Origin: Tritrichomonas musculus
Lineage: Eukaryota > Parabasalia > Tritrichomonadida > Tritrichomonadidae
DNA length: 64,000 bases
NCBI GenBank assembly: GCA_039105265.1
Contig: JAPFFF010000021.1
Coordinates: 2,542,001 to 2,606,000 of the forward strand
Direction: 5' to 3'
Positions 10,967-21,081 of the stretch are shown here, piece after piece (position 1 is the first letter of the stretch; every line of letters starts with the position of its first letter). The notes under the pieces were generated by a model. The model was not told the DNA's origin. It did no database searches and saw only the letters and a list, made by a program, of their open reading frames with translations. The position numbers and the translations under genes are program-made.

Positions 10967-12008
10967 TATAAAGGTATTTCTGTGAATGTGTCCATAGAAT
11001 CATCAGTTACACGAATACATTTGGTTGAATCAAATGAATTTTTAGAACTATCAATGAATTTCACATATCTATAAAAATCTTCTGAATTTACTTTTTCTGT
11101 AATAATGGATGAATTTGTTTTTAATTCAGTTAATATTTGGTCGAATATTGGTCTTTTTTCTGGATCCGCTGATCAACATTTGTCAATGAGCCTAGTATAA
11201 GCAATTGGAACTGAAGGAGGAATGCAAGGAAAATCATTTTTTTTGACAAATCATTTCAAACACTTGAAAAGCATTGGATAAATTATTGAAAGGAACTTCA
11301 TTAGCCATTATTTGATATACTACCAAATAAAACGAATAAACATCACTAGCCTTACTATATTTTTTATCTTTAAAAACTTCGGGAGCAAGATAAGCTGGTG
11401 TTCCTTTCAGTTCTGTTCCATCAAGATCATCGATTTCAATTGAAATGTCAAATCCTGTTATTTTTGGCAAGAAAAAGTCATTGAATTCAATGTTTTTTGG
11501 TTTTAGATCACGATGAAGAACGTTATGTGAATGAAGATATGACATTCCAGCAGCAATTCCATATATTGTGATGAGTTTTTGTGTATCATCCCAAATTCCT
11601 AAAATTTTTACTTGTAAAAGAATCGAGTGTTATATTTGTCATATATTCAGTGACAACAACAGAGTCAGCTGGACTGTATCCGATGAACTTTTTTATTGGT
11701 GGATGATTCAATTTGCATAATATGTTTATTTCACGTGTAAAGTTTATTATTTCATGCTTGTACAAACTTACAAAAGATAACATACGTCGTTCTAAATATT
11801 TAAAATCTGTCTTTCTATTTCTTATTTCACAAACTGCACCAAGAGGATGATCAACAATACTTCCACACTCACTAAATTGTTTGTAATCTAATGAATCATA
11901 AATCAATGCTTTATCTTCCAATGCGTAGAGATCATTGATTTCAAGATCTTTTCGTGGCGCAGAATTCAATTCAATTAGAGAATCAAATTGGCTACAAAAA
12001 AATTGCAT
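10967..12008 (-). pseudogene. TKL-type protein kinase pseudogene (relic A)
   Basis: Kinase pieces in at least three frames: FTREINILCKLNHPPIKKF then GYSPADSVVVTEY (N-lobe), YLHSHNVLHRDLKPKNIEF (catalytic loop), GTPAYLAPEVF (activation segment) and a C-lobe tail RPIFDQILTELKTN ending ...TEIPL and TAG. The glycine loop is unrecognisable. DFG has become GFD (ITGFDIS). A stop lies in the C-lobe near 11170. The apparent 5' end at 12008 coincides with the left terminus of an insertion, so the ATG there comes from the inserted element. The TAG that ends this relic is followed at once by the open frame of relic B. Confidence 0.75.
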
Positions 12009-13688
12009 TCAAAAAAGCCCCCACTTTTTGAAAGAGAAGAAATTTTTTAAAAATGGAGAGAAGGATATGAAGGGAAATTAATAAGAAAATATTTATAAAT
12101 AAAAAATATGCCTGATTTTTATTGTAAAAAAAATCCAATTCTACAATAAGAAAAAAAGATTATTTTTGGAACTTTTTGATAAATATAATTGAATGTTTAT
12201 TTGGTCATGAATTTAGCAAATAAGTCTAACTTTTTACATTCTTCTTTGGCTTATTTTGTTGATTTGACACTTTTACTATCCTGAGTAATCTCTTTTAGAA
12301 GTTGTTAAGATATTTTTTTCGGAAAATTCACTATTATTTCAGATATTAATCTTTTTATTATATCATTGGCTAAAAATTGCATCATATTAATTGAATACAA
12401 ATCATTAACTTAGATTACATTGATTTATTTGATAATTGGAGCTTGGAATTGACATTTTTTAATCACAACTATATCATTATATGATAATGCTGATTTCATT
12501 AGCGGCATTATTTTTAAAAGTTTTCTGTTTTATATTCATTTACTTGAAATCTTGTTGAATATAATCAGTACAATTTAGAACGATAAAATTATTAGTAAAT
12601 AAAAGCTCAGTTTAAATATTAGATTCTTTTTTTGTTTATTTTGTAAGTCATTCTTATTATTTATTCTTTTAAGTCTTTTTTATTTATTTTAAAATTCATA
12701 CTTTTATTAATTTTTTATGTGTAAGATTCATTTCCCCACGTCTTAAGAAATTTTGACCTTTTTTACGGTTTTTGCATTAAGCTGTATTCAAAATCTTTCT
12801 TAAAGTAAAAACCGCCAAAATAGGTTAAAAATTCTATTAAATTGGTCAATAAAATCTGACATATATTTGAATGTCTTAATGTATATTATTACAAAACCGT
12901 ATAAAAATGGTGAATTTTTAAGAATAAATGGTAAAATGGATCTGACATCAAGACTAATTATAATATATTGAAATTTTTTATTAAATATAATTAATTTTTT
13001 AGATTTAATTTAAAATAAAATATTCTTTCAAAAGTGATTAATTATTCTTAGAAAACTATTAAAATTTTGAATGAAGAAATCATTTTTTTTGAATGATTTT
13101 TATATAAATTATTCAGAAAAAAATTGTTTTATGATAGAATTCAATTGATATTTAACCATATATTGTATATTTAAATGGTTAGATTAATAGAATAAAATCA
13201 ATTTATAAATGGTCTTTCTTTTTTCTAAAATTTTTAGAAAAAAATCTCCAAATTAGCAATAAAATTCAGGTATAATAAAAAAGATAAATAAAAGTTAAAA
13301 ATAAGAAAACTGAGTATATTTGTAAAAATTTTAGAAAAATCGAATGATAATTAAGAAAATTGATAAAATTAAGAATCCTCGCTACGCTGCGGTTTGTAGA
13401 ATCAACGCATAATGGGGGCTACGCCCCCATTCGTCCAATATTTTTGCGGAGCCTCAGCTCCGCAAAAATATTGGTCGCTCCCTTTCGGGCCAGGCCCCCC
13501 CTAGCCCCCCAAGGGGGGAAGCCCTCCGGGTGTCAGCCCTTCGTTCGCTCGAGTTTTGGTTCCTTGTTGTGTTCTGGAAATGAAATAGCTCTTTTTTACT
13601 TCTAAAAATTTTTATCTTCTTGAGCCAAACCGTTTTATTTTTACTTATTTGGACATATTCCCAGAAAAAGTGGGGGCTTTTTTGAATG
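12006..13688. mobile_element. 1.68-kb insertion with 24-bp perfect terminal inverted repeats
   Basis: The left end (12006-12029, containing aaaaaagcccccacttttt) and the right end (13665-13688) are exact reverse complements over 24 bases. The flanks on both sides are kinase-gene material: relic A to the left, another kinase tail (relic D) to the right. This shows an insertion into an existing kinase row. The interior has no intact transposase. The first 1.3 kb is AT-rich with decayed-looking sequence; the last 300 bp carry a GC-rich palindromic island. It resembles a non-autonomous DNA transposon. If the last AT pair of each end is target sequence, the duplication is 2 bp, but because AT is palindromic this cannot be separated from the repeat itself. 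Confidence 0.7.
13375..13560. repeat. GC-rich island of nested palindromes
   Basis: In strongly AT-rich surroundings this stretch is GC-rich and made of hairpins. 13411-13431 is aatgggggc, loop tac, gcccccatt (9-bp stem). 13435-13474 has an 18-bp perfect stem (ccaatatttttgcggagc) with a 4-base loop. 13505-13518 is six C, aa, six G. Other short inverted motifs (ctccctttcggg, gccctccggg) follow. An 81-codon frame crosses it, but its composition follows the palindromes and I do not take it as a gene. Confidence 0.85.
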
Positions 13689-13689
13689 A

Positions 13690-13960
13690 ATCTTTTTTTT
13701 AGCCATCAAATTGATGAAATTCTTCATTAGGATTGAATGATGTTTCAATGTTATCATATTACTTAAAATGCCCTTGAATCATTTCTAATTTCATATCTTT
13801 CATTATGTAACTTGAATCAGTTTTTAATTCTTTGGCGATTTGGTCATAAATTGGCCTTTATTTCTTCATTATTTCAATCAATTTTAAATCATGATAAAGA
13901 ATTAAACTAAATAATGCATGTTTCCAAAAGAGTAATTTAATCGAAGCTTTATTAAATATT
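13690..13960 (-). pseudogene. Protein kinase remnant (relic D)
   Basis: Only scraps remain on the minus strand. SLILYHDLKLIEI corresponds to a catalytic loop (ILHRDLKPxNI). It is followed, after an internal deletion and a stop, by the C-lobe tail RPIYDQIAKELKTDSSYI and a C-terminal extension ending FHQFDG and TAA near 13700. The tail pattern (RPxFDxIxxELKTxxxxI) is the same as in relics A, B and C. It is therefore a fourth member of the tandem row. Confidence 0.6.
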
Positions 13961-14657
13961 TGCTGGTAACCAAAAATTTTTATCTGTTTGAGAAGATAAA
14001 TTGATGTGTATTTTCAAAAAGTTTTAATTTTGAAAGATAGTTTAGTCATATGCTAAAAAAGTTAAAATGCTAATGAGACTCTCATTATTTCAATAATATG
14101 GTGATTCAAAAAAAGTAAATAAAAAAATTATAAATAAAGTTTATTAATTACTAAATGATTTCGAAAAGTGTTGTCAGTTGAGTGAGAATCGTTGCTAATA
14201 AAGGCATCAAATCAGAATATAAAGGCAAATATTAATATTTTGGTGGATTATAATGATTATAAAAATGAGAAACAAAGTTTAAATGATAAAATATGTCTTA
14301 AAATTAAGAAATGTCTATTATATCTCAAAAAGTTGCAGGAATAATCAAATAAAAGATGATAAGCAAATGGTAAGAAACTAAAACACGAATATTCGATTTA
14401 ATCAACATAAAAAGACTTATTGTAATGACAACAAAATTCTTATGTAACAATGATTTCAGATACTGAAAAAACAGACAATTAATAATGTTTTTTTTTTTTT
14501 TTTTTTTTTTTTTTTGATAAATACTTCAAGTTATTTAGCGTTTTTATCTTATAAAATCAATTTAAATTTTATATATGAAAAATAATAAAATAATGGTATT
14601 AAATAAGAGTTAATAACATTTTCCAATTTTATGAAAAATAGTATTTATTTTAATTAA
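13961..14657. other. Intergenic with a 28-base T tract
   Basis: No gene seen. An uninterrupted T run covers about 14488-14515. The rest is ordinary AT-rich spacer between the kinase relics and the BspA-like pseudogene. Confidence 0.5.
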
Positions 14658-17345
14658 CTAAATAGAGTCAATTTTTGTGTTTGAATGAAGTCCAAGAGAT
14701 CTTGTTTCAATTGATAGTGGAATTGAGATTTGTGTTAATGATGAGCATCCTTTAAAAGCATCTTCTCCAATTGAAGTTACAGAAGATGGAATTGTGATTT
14801 GTGTCAACGATGAACATCCTTCAAAAGTACCTTTTCCATTTGAGGTTACAGAAAATGGAATTTCGATTTGTGTCAACGATGAACATCTTTCAAAGGTACC
14901 TTTTCCAATTGAAGTCACAGAAGAAGGAATTGTGATTCGTGTTAATGATGTACAATCATCAAAAGCAGAATCTCCAATCGAAGTTACAGAAGAAGGAATT
15001 GTGATTCGTGTTAATGATGAACATCCACCGAAAGCATAATTTTCAATCGAAGATACAGAAGAAGGAATTGTGATTCGTGTTAATGATGAACATCCGGAAA
15101 ATAATTCTTTTGGAATGTTTATGATATCTCCTGCTATTTCAAATTCTTTGATTCCATTGAATATACCATCACCAAAGTATGTTATAGAAGATGGAATTAC
15201 GATTTGCATTAATGATAAACAATCCCTGAAAGCAGATCTTCCAATTTCAGTTACAGAAGAAGGAATTGTGATTTGTGTCAAAGATGAACATCCATCGAAA
15301 GCAAAACCTCCAATTGTAGCTACAGAAGAAGGAATTTTGATTTGCGTTAATGATGAGCATCCACCGAAATCAAAATCTCCAATTGAAGTTACAGAAGAAG
15401 GAATCGTGATTTGTGATAATAATGAACATCCAGAGAAAGCAGAAGCTCCAATTAAAGTTACAGAAGAAGGAATGATGATTTGTGTTAATGATGAACATCT
15501 ATCAAAAGCAGAATTTCCAATTGAAGTTACAGAAGATTAAATATATCATCTCCGATTTTAATTACTCAATTTTTTAATGATTAAATATATTGTGATAATG
15601 ATGAACATTTATAAAATAAATCACTTCCAATTGCAGTTATAGGAGAATGAATGGCTATTTTGGATAATGATGAGCATCCACTAAATACGCCACTACCAAT
15701 GATAGTTACAGAAGAAGGGATTTCTACTTGTGCTAATGATGTACATCCTTTAAAAACATCATTTCCAATTTTAGTTACTGAAGAAGGAATCGTTATTTGA
15801 GATAACGATAAACATTTATTAAATAATTCACTTCCAATGGCAGTTATAGAAGAAGGAATTGTTATTTTAGATAATGATGTACATTCGCTAAATACTCCTT
15901 TTCCAAGAATAGTTACAGATGAAGGAATTTCTATTTGTGTTAATGATGTGCATTTTTTAAAAACATCATTCCGAATTTTAGTTACTGAAGAAGGAATCGT
16001 TATTTGCATCAGTGACGAGCATCCACTAAATAAATTATCTTCTATTGTTTTTATTGAAGATGGTATGGTTATTTTTCGCAATGATATGCATTCGTTGAAT
16101 GCAAGTTTGTCTATTTTAACTACCGAAGAAGGAATTGATACTTTGGTCAATGATGAGCATCCATCGAATGCATTAGATATAATTGAGGTTACGCCATATG
16201 GAATTGTTATTTTTTTTAATAAATTGCATCCATTAAAATGTACGTTAAAAAAAACTTTTGCTGAATTGATCAATACTTTTTTTAATGAAAAACATTCCTT
16301 AAAAGCATATCTACCAATTGATACACTGGATGAAAGAATTGTTAATTCAGATAATGATGAGCAGCCATAAAATGCATTATATCCGATATAAGTTACAGAA
16401 GAAGGAATTAGTACTTTTTTCATTGATGAGCAGCCATATAATGCATTAGTTCCGATCAAAGTTACTGAAGAAGGGATTATTATATTCCTCAATGATGAGC
16501 ATCCATTGAATGCTCCATCTGATATTGTTAAAACGGAGGATGAAATTGATATTTCTGATAGAGATTTGCATCTTTCAAAAGCATTATAACTGATATCAGT
16601 TACAGATGAAGGTAAAATAACTTTTGTTAATAATGAACAGTCTTGAAAACATTCTTTTTTAATCTCAGTAATAGAACATGGAATTGTTATTTCAGTTAAT
16701 GATGTGCAACCTATAAAAACATGGCAACTTATATCTGTAACAGAATCTGGAATTGAAACATCTATGAGTGATGTGCAGCATGCAAATGCGCTGCAAAAAA
16801 TACAAGTTACGGAAGAAGGAATTGATATTTGCTTCAATGATGTTCATCCACTGAAAGCATTTTTTTCAATCAAAGTCACAGAAGAAGGCAATTCAAATGT
16901 TATTTGAGATAATGATGTACATCCTTTGAATGCACATTTACTTATGGATTTTAATGAAGAGGGAATTATGATCTGCGTTAATGATGTGCATCCAGAGAAA
17001 GCATCATATCCAATTGAAGTTACTGAAGAAGGAATTATTACTTGTGTAAGAGACGAACAACATAAGAATACACAATCACCAATTAATTGTATGCTATTAC
17101 TAAGCTTGACAACTGATAAATTGACATTTTTAAAAAAACAATCCCCTTCAAGAGCTTTACCATTAACAATATTTGATGACATTTGTATTTTTGGTGATCT
17201 TATTACTTCTCGAATCATTTTAATGAATTGAATTATCTCTGATGGATAATCAATTTCAAATTAAATTATATCAAAATAGTCCATTAACTCAATAATAGTT
17301 TTATATAAATGATCTTCTTGAATCAAGAAATAAATCATATCCATC
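14658..17345 (-). pseudogene. BspA-like leucine-rich repeat (LRR_5) protein pseudogene
   Basis: Most of the segment encodes LRR_5 repeats of about 23 residues with the consensus SLTQITIPSSVTSIGxxAFxGC, the hallmark of Treponema BspA-like proteins, which are hugely expanded in trichomonads. The frame is broken several times: around 16840, around 15540-15590, and by an in-frame TAA near 17250. The N-terminal part (YPSEIIQFIKMIREVIRSP, then KALEGDCFFKNVNLSVVKL) leads into the repeats as in intact relatives. An upstream MDMIYFLIQEDHLYKTIIELM marks the likely original 5' region. The last repeat ends LHSNTKIDSI and TAA at 14658. No signal peptide or membrane span is seen. Decay is moderate, since the repeats are still easy to read. 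Confidence 0.85.
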
Positions 17346-17450
17346 TTGATATTTAATACCTTTAAATTATTAAGAATAAAATTTAATCTTTAAATTATGA
17401 AATTAAAAATTGATGGACGATGAATTTGTGAGACTAATTCAATCTCCATA

Positions 17451-20400
17451 CAGAAAAGGATTCAAATGTGAAAATGGATTTAAATGTGATCGGAAAATTT
17501 TTAAAATTTTTTATTTATTTTTGATTTTTCTTTAGATACAAGGACTTTTGTAATAAATGAAATATATCAATATGTTAAGCACTTAATAGTTGATATAAAA
17601 AAAATATAGCATTCGAACCAAAAATTGAAATTTTAGCATTTTTTCTATTGCTGAAGAAGAAAAAATAAAATCGAAATATCGGATTATTTGGATTATTGTT
17701 TCCATATTAAATCATATATATCGCTTCTATATATATTATTGCATAATAAACAAAAGTAAAATTATAACTCTTTATGCTAACATTTTTGAGAAAAATCGAA
17801 ATGTTGATTGTTAACGTATGTTTAAAATTAATAAAATAATTTGTCTAGCTATTATATCTGTTCAAATTTCTTTATTGATGATATCCTCATATATATAAGT
17901 AATATAAGCAAAATAATTATTGAAGAAACATTTAGATTATATCTAACTCAATTAAAAGCAAAGCTTTGATGTGAAAAATAATAAAGACAATTCTCAAAAA
18001 AACATTTCGTTTTAATAGTCAATATGAGCATGTTTTCTTAAAAGTAAAGTAATAAAAATATTAGTCTTGAATATGAAAATAGAGAAATATGATTTAAGCT
18101 TAATAATCCAAATAATATATGAACTTTTACGATCATTTTTGAAAAATTTTAAAATTTGTGAAAATGAATGAATATTTATATGTAAAAAAGGAAATGGTTC
18201 ACAGAAATAACCCAGTTTTATGCTCAATGCTTGATAATAATATGTCAATGAATATAAAAGAGTTTCAACATATAAATGGGAAATACTTTTGAGCATTTTA
18301 AAAATATGATATTTTGGTAAAAAATTAAAATCAAAATAAAAGCTCGTCATGATTTTAATTTTAAAAAATTTTAAAAATTTTCCGATCACATAACTTTAAA
18401 ATCATGACTAGCTTTTATTTTGATTTTAATTTTTTATGCTTTTTATTTTGAAAATTAAAAATTATTATTTATTAATACACATTAAAATTTGTGATGAATT
18501 TATGAGTTTCAGATCAATCTAATCAAGTTGAAAATACTATGTAATTTTGAAATTTCAAAGATTATAATCACTCTATTAAGATTCATATTAATAATTATTT
18601 ATAATAATGTATTGTTTCATCATTATGTGATAAATATATAAAAAAAAAAGATTTTGATATATCAAGATAAATCTTAATTTTAAAAATAATGATATTTATT
18701 TTACAATTATCTTTAAAATTTTCTTACAAATTGTTTTGAAAATTATATATATAACACAAAATGGTATATATTTTAAAATTAAATCATTTAAAGTATCAAC
18801 TTTCTGGCTAAATAATGAGATATTAAAAAAAGTATTCAAAAAGTTTTAAAAATGAAATAACGTATAAATTTCCACGAATTCAAAAAAATTCAATATAATT
18901 ATAATAGAAAAAGTTAAAAAACGATCGATTATTTGTGAGTATTTTATAGTCATCCCAATAAGTTTTGATAGGAAACAAATTCAAAAAGGGTTTATTACAC
19001 TTTTATTCTAAGAAAAAGTTGTTTTTCTTTTTTAAAAAGTTACGGTTTCTATCAAAACTTTATGGCAGCTATAAGGAGATATCTTAATAAAATTTGACCT
19101 TAAATTGACCTTTTAAAATAAGCCAAATTTTATTAAAGTGCTTCTTCATAGTTGCCATAAAGTATGATTTACTGTTTGTAGCCTTTTCTAAAATTATAAA
19201 TACTTATTAGAATAACAGCATATAAGATAAAATCCTTGAAAATTTATGTTTTGGGCTATATTTCATACGTTCTTAATGCTATCTGCCTTATATATTTTTG
19301 ATTTTTTTTTCTGAGTAATTTTTTTTTTTTTTTCAAAATTTTTTATTTTCTGAATTTTTTCAAATTAGTTTATCTTATTTTTTTCTTGTGATCATGAGTT
19401 TACAAAATATATTTGTAATTTATACTGAAAAAAAATTCATAATTATTTGGAATTATATATTATTACTTCATTATTCCTGATATATAAATTGTACAAAATT
19501 GAGAATATTAGTTATATTATTTTTTCAAAGTTTAAACAGCCAAGTTCATTTAAAATCTCTATCAAAATTTTTTGGGAAGACTATATAAATAAACATCTCA
19601 AATTAAAAATTTTTTATATCTTAATTTTGGTCCAATAATAATTATGTTATTAATATATATTTATATTATATACTGAATAATAAATATAAAAAATCAATAT
19701 TGTTGAAGTTTATAAGACAGAAGGGAGTTTCCATACCTTTATTTTTTTAATTGTGATCTATGATATTATATGAATTGATATATATCTAAAATGATCAAAA
19801 AAACTAATATAATAAAAGTTTTATCCCAAAATATCCGTTTAAAAAATTGGACGTTTATTTTTATCTAAATCATGATTTCATTGATATCTTGGTATATAAA
19901 TGATATTTTTATGATAATGCAAGTTATTAAAAGATGATGGATGATTTCAACAGTAAAAAGATGGCTTAGGATTAAATATTATATAAGATTTAGCATTTTA
20001 TTTTAAGTTCATTTTTAAAAAGGTTTTATCTAAGTTTTCATAATATAGTTTTTCGATTCACCAAGTTATAAATATTTTGTATACTGTGTTAATTAAGATA
20101 ATCATTGTAGAATTCATCTGAACTAATTAAAAAATAGATTATAGGCTTTAAAAAAAAATTTCGATTTTTCTCAAAAATGTTAGCATAAAGAGTTATAATT
20201 TTACTTTTGTTTATTATGCAATAATATATATAGAAGAGATATATATGATTCAATATGGAAACAATAATCCAAATAATCCGATATTTCGATTTTGTTTTTT
20301 CATCTTCAGCAATAGAAAAAATGCTAAAATTTCAATTTTTGGTTCGAATGCTATATTTTTTTTATGTCAACTATTAAGTGCTTAACATATTGATATATTT

Positions 20401-20519
20401 CATTTATTACCAAAGTCCTTGTATCTAAAGAAAAATCAAAAATAAATAAAAAATTTTTAAAAATTTTAAAAATTTTCCGATCACATTTAAATCCATTTTC
20501 ACATTTGAATCCTTTTCTG
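17451..20519. mobile_element. 3.07-kb foldback element with about 350-bp inverted repeats
   Basis: The left arm runs from 17451 to about 17802 and the right arm from about 20160 to 20519. Both start cagaaaaggattcaaatgtg when read inwards and are reverse complements with only a few percent differences. Both ends are flanked by TA (17449-17450 and 20520-20521), consistent with a TA target-site duplication as made by Tc1/mariner-type transposases. No transposase gene is visible. The only sizeable interior frame (18012-18389, minus) is low-complexity and overlaps the inverted repeats. I read the element as a non-autonomous foldback DNA transposon. The close match of the arms suggests recent homogenisation or recent mobility. 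Confidence 0.8.
18319..18435. repeat. Inner hairpin within the foldback element
   Basis: Arms 18319-18357 and 18397-18435 are 39 bases each and reverse-complementary with one mismatch. The spacer contains aaaattttccgatcacat, which also occurs near the outer end of the right arm (about 20472-20489) and, inverted, in the left arm. So a partial third copy of the terminal sequence lies inside the element. Confidence 0.75.
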
Positions 20520-20555
20520 TATATAACTCAACAATTTTATCATTTTTTTTATTAA

Positions 20556-20783
20556 CCTGTTTCGAAATGAAATTTAAATCTGTTTTTGCATTCAGAATAA
20601 AATTTTAATATGGCAAATTTTAATATGACAAATATCAAATTCTTTGGTAACTTGGCACTTTTTAATCTAGATTATATTAATTTAAAACTTTTAAAAAACA
20701 GCAATTATTACTAAAAAATGATGATTTCAAATATCATCAAGTTTGTGATACAAAAACAGATTTAAATTTCATTTCGAAACAGG
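20556..20783. mobile_element. 228-bp MITE with 33-bp perfect inverted repeats
   Basis: 20556-20588 (starting cctgtttcgaaatgaaattt) and 20751-20783 are exact reverse complements. The interior has no coding capacity. The flanks are attaa on the left and attga on the right, a possible degraded short target duplication. It lies 36 bp beyond the right end of the 3.07-kb element but shares no terminal sequence with it, so it is a separate family. Confidence 0.75.
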
Positions 20784-21081
20784 ATTGAAAAATTAAAATT
20801 TTATATTGAATTTTAATAATATGCCATATTATAATTTTTAAAATAAGATTTACAATGTTTTGTTTTTAATCTTGTCCAGATTTTGTTCAATTTGTTTATT
20901 TGATGATTATAATATCAAATAATGTATTTTCCATTTAAAAACATATGTCTTGTTTTTGCTCTTTTTATTGAATTTCAATAGAAATCAATTGAAAAAAAAA
21001 ATATATTTTTCGGTTGGATTCAATTTAGCCAAAATTTTGGAAATTACATAAAATTTCATAAATTTGATTTCATTTTTAAAT
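20784..21081. other. Upstream region of the intact BspA-like gene
   Basis: AT-rich spacer of about 300 bp between the MITE and the gene. Only the Inr-like motif next to the ATG is recognisable. Confidence 0.45.
21070..21075 (+). promoter_or_regulatory. Inr-like initiator (TCATTT)
   Basis: TCATTT fits the parabasalid Inr consensus TCAYTW. Its A (the expected +1) lies 10 nt before the ATG at 21082, the usual spacing in Trichomonas genes. It supports 21082 rather than the TTG at 21064 as the start of translation. Confidence 0.5.

Noticed and set aside
13360-13605. 81-codon frame in the GC-rich island
   Set aside because: Its translation follows the palindromes, its start lies in AT-rich flank and it shows no family resemblance.
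14794-16907. Plus-strand repeat proteins (EVTEEGIVICVNDEH)
   Set aside because: They are the antisense translation of the LRR_5 repeats of the BspA-like pseudogene.
17612-17625. gcattcgaacc-like words as tRNA T-loops
   Set aside because: They occur as part of the inverted arms of the foldback element, and no acceptor or anticodon stems can be folded around them. I found no tRNA gene in the window.
18012-18389. 125-codon minus-strand frame in the foldback element as a transposase
   Set aside because: It is Phe/Ile/Lys low-complexity, overlaps the inner inverted repeat and has no DDE-like spacing of acidic residues.
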